A stretch of DNA of 64,000 nt from CAVVWJ01 sp965652025 (GTDB taxonomy: Bacteria > Gemmatimonadota > Gemmatimonadetes > Gemmatimonadales > GWC2-71-9): positions 27,787 through 91,786 of the forward strand of contig CBFGTM010000005.1 of assembly GCA_965652025.1 (NCBI GenBank). Direction: 5' to 3'. The translations under genes and the position numbers were made by a program. The notes under the pieces were generated by a model, which saw only the letters and a list, made by a program, of their open reading frames with translations, ran no database searches and was not told the DNA's origin. Positions 60,791-64,000 of the stretch are shown piece by piece. Position 1 is the stretch's first letter, and every line of letters begins with the position of its first letter.

Positions 60791-61987
60791 ATGGCTGGTG
60801 GGCTCGACCTAACGCGTCTCCGTGACCCAAGACTGCGTTCTCTCGCGGAGAAAGTCGCGGCCGGCGCTCGGCTGGACCGGGACGACGGCGTGGCACTCTT
60901 TGCGACGTCCGATCTGCTGGGCCTCGGCATGCTGGCCGACTTCGCCAACCAGCGGCAGAATGTCGACCGGGTTTTCTTCTCCGCCAATCAGCACATCAAT
61001 CCGACCAACGTCTGCATTCTGCGGAATACCTGCACCTTCTGCTCCTTTGCCCGGATGCCGAAGGAGGAGGGTGCCTACACCCGGTCTCTGGATGAGGTGT
61101 TCGAGGAAGCCGAACAGGCCACCGGAATGCCGACCCGCGAATTTCACATCGTGGGTGGTCTCCATCCCAAGCTGCGCCTCAGCTATTACACCGACATGAT
61201 CCGGGGCCTCAAGGAGCGGCATCCCCAAGTCCATGTCAAGGCGCTCACCGCGGTGGAAATCGCTCACCTGGCGCGAATCGAGAAGACCACCGAGCGAGAA
61301 GTACTCCTCGCCCTAAAGGACGCCGGGCTGACCAGCCTGCCGGGGGGTGGCGCCGAGGTGTTCAGCACTGCGGTCCGCGCCACGATTGCCGAGCGGAAGC
61401 TCACTGGGGAGGAATGGCTTCGGGTCCACCGCGTGGCCCACGAGCTGGGCATCCCGACCAACTGCACTATGCTCTACGGCCACGTCGAGACCGCGGAGGA
61501 CCGGATCGAGCACCTGGCTTCGCTCCGGGCCCTGCAGGACGAGACTGGAGGCTTTCTGACCTACATCCCTCTAGCTTACCACCCCGACCATAACGAGCTG
61601 GGCGAGGAGATGGGCCGGGTGGGCACAGCCACCACCGGTTATGAGGACCTCAAGAACATCGCCGTGGGCCGCCTCTTCCTCGACAACATTCCCCATGTAA
61701 AGACTCACTGGCCGATGGTGACGCCGTTCCTCTCCCAGATCGCGCTGAGCTTCGGCTGCGACGACGTAGAGGGCACGGTGGTGTATGAGCGGATCTATCA
61801 TGAGGCCGGTGCGCATACCGCCATGCACATGCCCTACATGGAGCTGGTCCGGCTGATTCGGGGGGCAGGGAAGCGGCCGGTGGAGCGCGACAGCCTCTAT
61901 CAGGTGGTCCGCGACACTTTCGACGAGCCCCCGCCGGAACCCTCCATCCGGCGAGGTGCCTCGCTGCCGGTGGTGCACGCAGCATGA
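60791..61987 (+). CDS. mqnE: Aminofutalosine synthase (radical SAM) with unusual cysteine spacing
   Basis: 398 residues from ATG 60791, with AGGAG 5 nt upstream. MqnE landmarks are SANQHINPTNVC, EFHIVGGLHPKLRLSYYTDM, VKALTAVEIAHLARI, LTSLPGGGAEVF, CTMLYGHVETAEDRIEHL and GGFLTYIPLAYHP. It joins SAM to the enolpyruvyl product of MqnA to make aminofutalosine for menaquinone. The iron-sulfur cysteines read CILRNTCTFC, C-x5-C-x2-C, two residues longer than the usual C-x3-C-x2-C. A TTG at 60755 is an unlikely alternative start. Overlaps mqnA by 4 bp. Confidence 0.95.
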   Translation: MAGGLDLTRLRDPRLRSLAEKVAAGARLDRDDGVALFATSDLLGLGMLADFANQRQNVDRVFFSANQHINPTNVCILRNTCTFCSFARMPKEEGAYTRSLDEVFEEAEQATGMPTREFHIVGGLHPKLRLSYYTDMIRGLKERHPQVHVKALTAVEIAHLARIEKTTEREVLLALKDAGLTSLPGGGAEVFSTAVRATIAERKLTGEEWLRVHRVAHELGIPTNCTMLYGHVETAEDRIEHLASLRALQDETGGFLTYIPLAYHPDHNELGEEMGRVGTATTGYEDLKNIAVGRLFLDNIPHVKTHWPMVTPFLSQIALSFGCDDVEGTVVYERIYHEAGAHTAMHMPYMELVRLIRGAGKRPVERDSLYQVVRDTFDEPPPEPSIRRGASLPVVHAA

Positions 61988-62805
61988 GACTCGGGCGCAT
62001 TCCCTGGATCAACTGCTATCCGGTCTACGCCGCCATCGATCGCGGATTGATACCCATGCCGGCGGAGGTAGTGTCCGGCACCGCCTCGGAGTTGAACGAC
62101 CTGCTCGCGGCCGGGGCGTTGCAGGTGAGCGCCGTGTCCGCGGTAGAGTACGCCAGAAACGCGGCCCTGTATCACCTCCTGCCTGATCTCGCGATCACCT
62201 GCGACGGACCGGTTCACAGTGTCGCGCTGTTCTCGAAGCGCCCAGTGGGGGAACTGAGCCATTGCACGGTGCTGCTCAGTGCGTCATCCCGTACGTCGGT
62301 ACTGCTGCTGGAACTGCTGTGCCATCATCGCTGGGGCATTGCGCCCCAGTTTGCCACGGCCCGGGCGGAAGCGCCGGATCTCGGCACTCTTAGTGCGCTG
62401 CCCCACGAGGCGGTGCTGGTTATCGGCGATGCGGCGCTGCACCTGTCCACCCAATCGATGTATCCCGTACGGGTCGACTTGGGGCAGGAGTGGAAGGAAT
62501 GGACCGGGCTGCCGTTCGTATTCGCCGTGTGGGCTGCACGTCGTGATGCTCCACCAGGAAAGGTTGCGGTTGTTCATCGGCGGCTGCTCGAGTCCCGAGC
62601 CTGGGGACTCCGTCACCTGGATGAATTGGCGGCGCTAGCCGCTGCTAACACTGGTGTCGCTGAGCCGGTGTGCCGGGCGTACCTGGACAACCTGGACTAT
62701 GCGCTGTCCTATCGACATCTCGCTGGACTCACTGACTTCTTTGGACGGCTGGCTCAGGATGGGTTGGTGCCGGATGGGTCGCTGTCATTCATCTCGGCGG
62801 CGTGA
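61984..62805 (+). CDS. mqnA: Chorismate dehydratase
   Basis: 273 residues. The N-terminus LGRIPWINCYPVYAAID and VVSGTASELNDLLAAGALQV, then VSAVEYARN, are MqnA signatures within a periplasmic-binding-protein-like fold but without a signal peptide. It converts chorismate to 3-enolpyruvylbenzoate, first step of the futalosine route. ATGA overlap with mqnE. A 99-bp spacer with no gene precedes mqnC. Confidence 0.95.
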   Translation: MRLGRIPWINCYPVYAAIDRGLIPMPAEVVSGTASELNDLLAAGALQVSAVSAVEYARNAALYHLLPDLAITCDGPVHSVALFSKRPVGELSHCTVLLSASSRTSVLLLELLCHHRWGIAPQFATARAEAPDLGTLSALPHEAVLVIGDAALHLSTQSMYPVRVDLGQEWKEWTGLPFVFAVWAARRDAPPGKVAVVHRRLLESRAWGLRHLDELAALAAANTGVAEPVCRAYLDNLDYALSYRHLAGLTDFFGRLAQDGLVPDGSLSFISAA

Positions 62806-62904
62806 GGCGGGCGGAGAGTCGGAGAATCGGTGTAAAGAGGTCGAGCGGGCTGCATTAGCACGTTCTCATGGTGGGCGAAGTGATGCATCTAACAGATTGA
62901 GAAT

Positions 62905-63960
62905 ATGAGCATTGTAGACCGCACCTCGAGTGAGTTCAACGAATACCTAGGGCTCTATGAGCGGGCCAGCCTACTGGAGCTAGGGCAGCTCGCTGACACC
63001 GAGCGGTGGCGGCAACACCCCGAGAATGTGGTCACCTACATCATCGATCGGAACATCAACTACACCAACGTCTGCGTTGCCGACTGCAAGTTCTGCGCGT
63101 TCTACCGCCGTCCCAAGCATCGCGAAGGTTACGTCCTGAGCTTCGAGCAGATCGGGGCCAAGATCGACGAGTGCAAGGCGATTGGCGGCGTCCAGATCCT
63201 GCTTCAGGGGGGCCACAATCCGTACATCCCCTTCGAGTGGTACCTCGACTTGATGCGGTACATCAAGCAGCACCATCCAATTCACATTCACGGGTTCTCC
63301 CCATCGGAAGTCGTCTTTTTCAGCGAGCGCTTCGGACTGACGGTGGCGGACGTGGTTCGCGAGCTCCGGGCCGCCGGGCTGGACAGCATTCCGGGCGGTG
63401 GGGGAGAAATTCTGGTTGACGAGGTGCGGGAGCGCGTGGCCCGGAAGAAAGCCCAGACTGAGGAATGGCTCGGGGTCCAGGAGGAGGCTCACCGTCAGGG
63501 GATGAAGACTTCGGTAACGATGATGTACGGCCTGGGCGAGTCCAACGCCGACCGAATCGAGCATTTGCTGCGAGTCCGTGACCTCCAGGACCGGACCGGC
63601 GGCTTCACCGCGTTCATCTGCTGGCCGCTCCAGCCCGAGGGTACCGGGATGGCGGATCAACCCAAGACCGACGCGGTTACCTATCTCCGCACGCTGGCAA
63701 TGGGCCGCATCATCTGCAACAACGTCCCCAATCTGCAGTCGTCGTGGGTCACCATGGGTCTCAAGGTTGGCCAGGTTGCCCTCCGCTTCGGGGCCAACGA
63801 TTTCGGCAGTCTGATGATGGAGGAAAACGTGGTGTCCTCTGCGGGCACGACCCACCGGGCCAGCATTGCCGAGATGGAGCGCTCGATTCGCGACGCCGGA
63901 TACGAGGCCCGCCGCCGCCGGCAGGACTATTCGATCATCGACGAACCCGCGGCCGCATGA
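62905..63960 (+). CDS. mqnC: Cyclic dehypoxanthine futalosine synthase (radical SAM)
   Basis: 351 residues. The standard C-x3-C-x2-C is in INYTNVCVADCKFCAFYR. GVQILLQGGHNPYIPFEWY, IHIHGFSPSEVVFF, GLDSIPGGGGEILVDEVR and SVTMMYGLGESNADRIEHL match MqnC. It cyclises dehypoxanthine futalosine. Its stop overlaps the ispF ATG. mqnD and mqnB are not in the window. Confidence 0.96.
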   Translation: MSIVDRTSSEFNEYLGLYERASLLELGQLADTERWRQHPENVVTYIIDRNINYTNVCVADCKFCAFYRRPKHREGYVLSFEQIGAKIDECKAIGGVQILLQGGHNPYIPFEWYLDLMRYIKQHHPIHIHGFSPSEVVFFSERFGLTVADVVRELRAAGLDSIPGGGGEILVDEVRERVARKKAQTEEWLGVQEEAHRQGMKTSVTMMYGLGESNADRIEHLLRVRDLQDRTGGFTAFICWPLQPEGTGMADQPKTDAVTYLRTLAMGRIICNNVPNLQSSWVTMGLKVGQVALRFGANDFGSLMMEENVVSSAGTTHRASIAEMERSIRDAGYEARRRRQDYSIIDEPAAA

Positions 63961-64000
63961 TCCGGGTGGGCATCGGCTACGACTCGCACCGCTTCGTAAA
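63957..64000 (+). CDS. ispF: 2-C-methyl-D-erythritol 2,4-cyclodiphosphate synthase (partial)
   Basis: Only 14 codons lie in the window: MIRVGIGYDSHRFV. GIGYDxHRF is the metal-binding N-terminus of IspF (Asp and His of D-x-H). The ATG overlaps the mqnC stop as ATGA. The product belongs to the MEP isoprenoid route, which would feed the menaquinone side chain. Confidence 0.85.
   Translation, partial: MIRVGIGYDSHRFV

Overview
This is a GC-rich bacterial chromosome segment with tightly packed operons, frequent 4-nt start/stop overlaps and many GTG or TTG starts. A Tad secretin and several probable lipoproteins indicate a Gram-negative (diderm) cell. The complete 14-gene complex I operon and the futalosine menaquinone genes (mqnE-mqnA-mqnC) indicate a respiring, menaquinone-using organism. 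Gene content and the secreted proteins rich in PADTSR-type repeats look most like Gemmatimonadota, but this is inference; no rRNA or other taxonomic marker is present. I saw no tRNA, rRNA, CRISPR array, transposase or phage gene.

Layout. 1-2.5 kb (minus): a sugar module of formyltransferase (cut by the window edge), DegT aminotransferase and NAD-dependent sugar epimerase/dehydratase. 2.6-6 kb: two convergent polytopic membrane proteins whose 3' ends overlap by 62 bp. 5.9-18.1 kb (minus): a Tad/Flp pilus locus. Read in transcription order it is two near-identical Flp pilins, prepilin peptidase, TadE, CpaB, the CpaC secretin, a TadG-like protein, CpaE, CpaF, TadB and TadC, then a coupled tail of a DUF192 protein, an AAA+ ATPase and a coiled-coil membrane protein. 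A possible leader-peptide/attenuator lies in front of the pilins. 18.4-29 kb: an envelope glycan or glycolipid region with three GT-C-like or other polytopic proteins, two GT2 glycosyltransferases, a methyltransferase, two paralogous GT87-like proteins and a fused membrane/spermidine-synthase-like protein. 29.3-32.9 kb: a secreted-protein island. A secreted protein with an I9-like domain and octapeptide repeats converges on a lipidated subtilisin-like protease. The protease gene carries a clear cyclic-di-GMP-I (GEMM) riboswitch in its leader, and upstream of it lies a lipoprotein with two tandem pilin-head-like domains.

33.1-47.3 kb (plus): nuoABCDEFGHIJKLMN in canonical order, preceded by an inverted repeat with the GTGAA-N4-TTCAC core of Rex redox-repressor sites. 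47.3-54.7 kb (plus): phosphomanno/glucomutase, a UPF0182 membrane protein, and an arcC-sucC-sucD-ndk run, all enzymes of phosphoryl transfer to nucleotides. 54.7-60.6 kb (plus): the classical DUF177-rpmF-plsX-fabH-fabD-fabG-acpP-fabF lipid operon. 60.8-64 kb (plus): mqnE-mqnA-mqnC, then the first codons of ispF at the window edge.

The most interesting parts are the c-di-GMP riboswitch on the surface protease with its neighbouring I9-like and double-pilin-head proteins; the putative attenuated leader before the pilins; the Rex-like operator at nuo; the formamido-sugar module cut by the left edge; and an aminofutalosine synthase whose radical-SAM cysteines read C-x5-C-x2-C instead of C-x3-C-x2-C.
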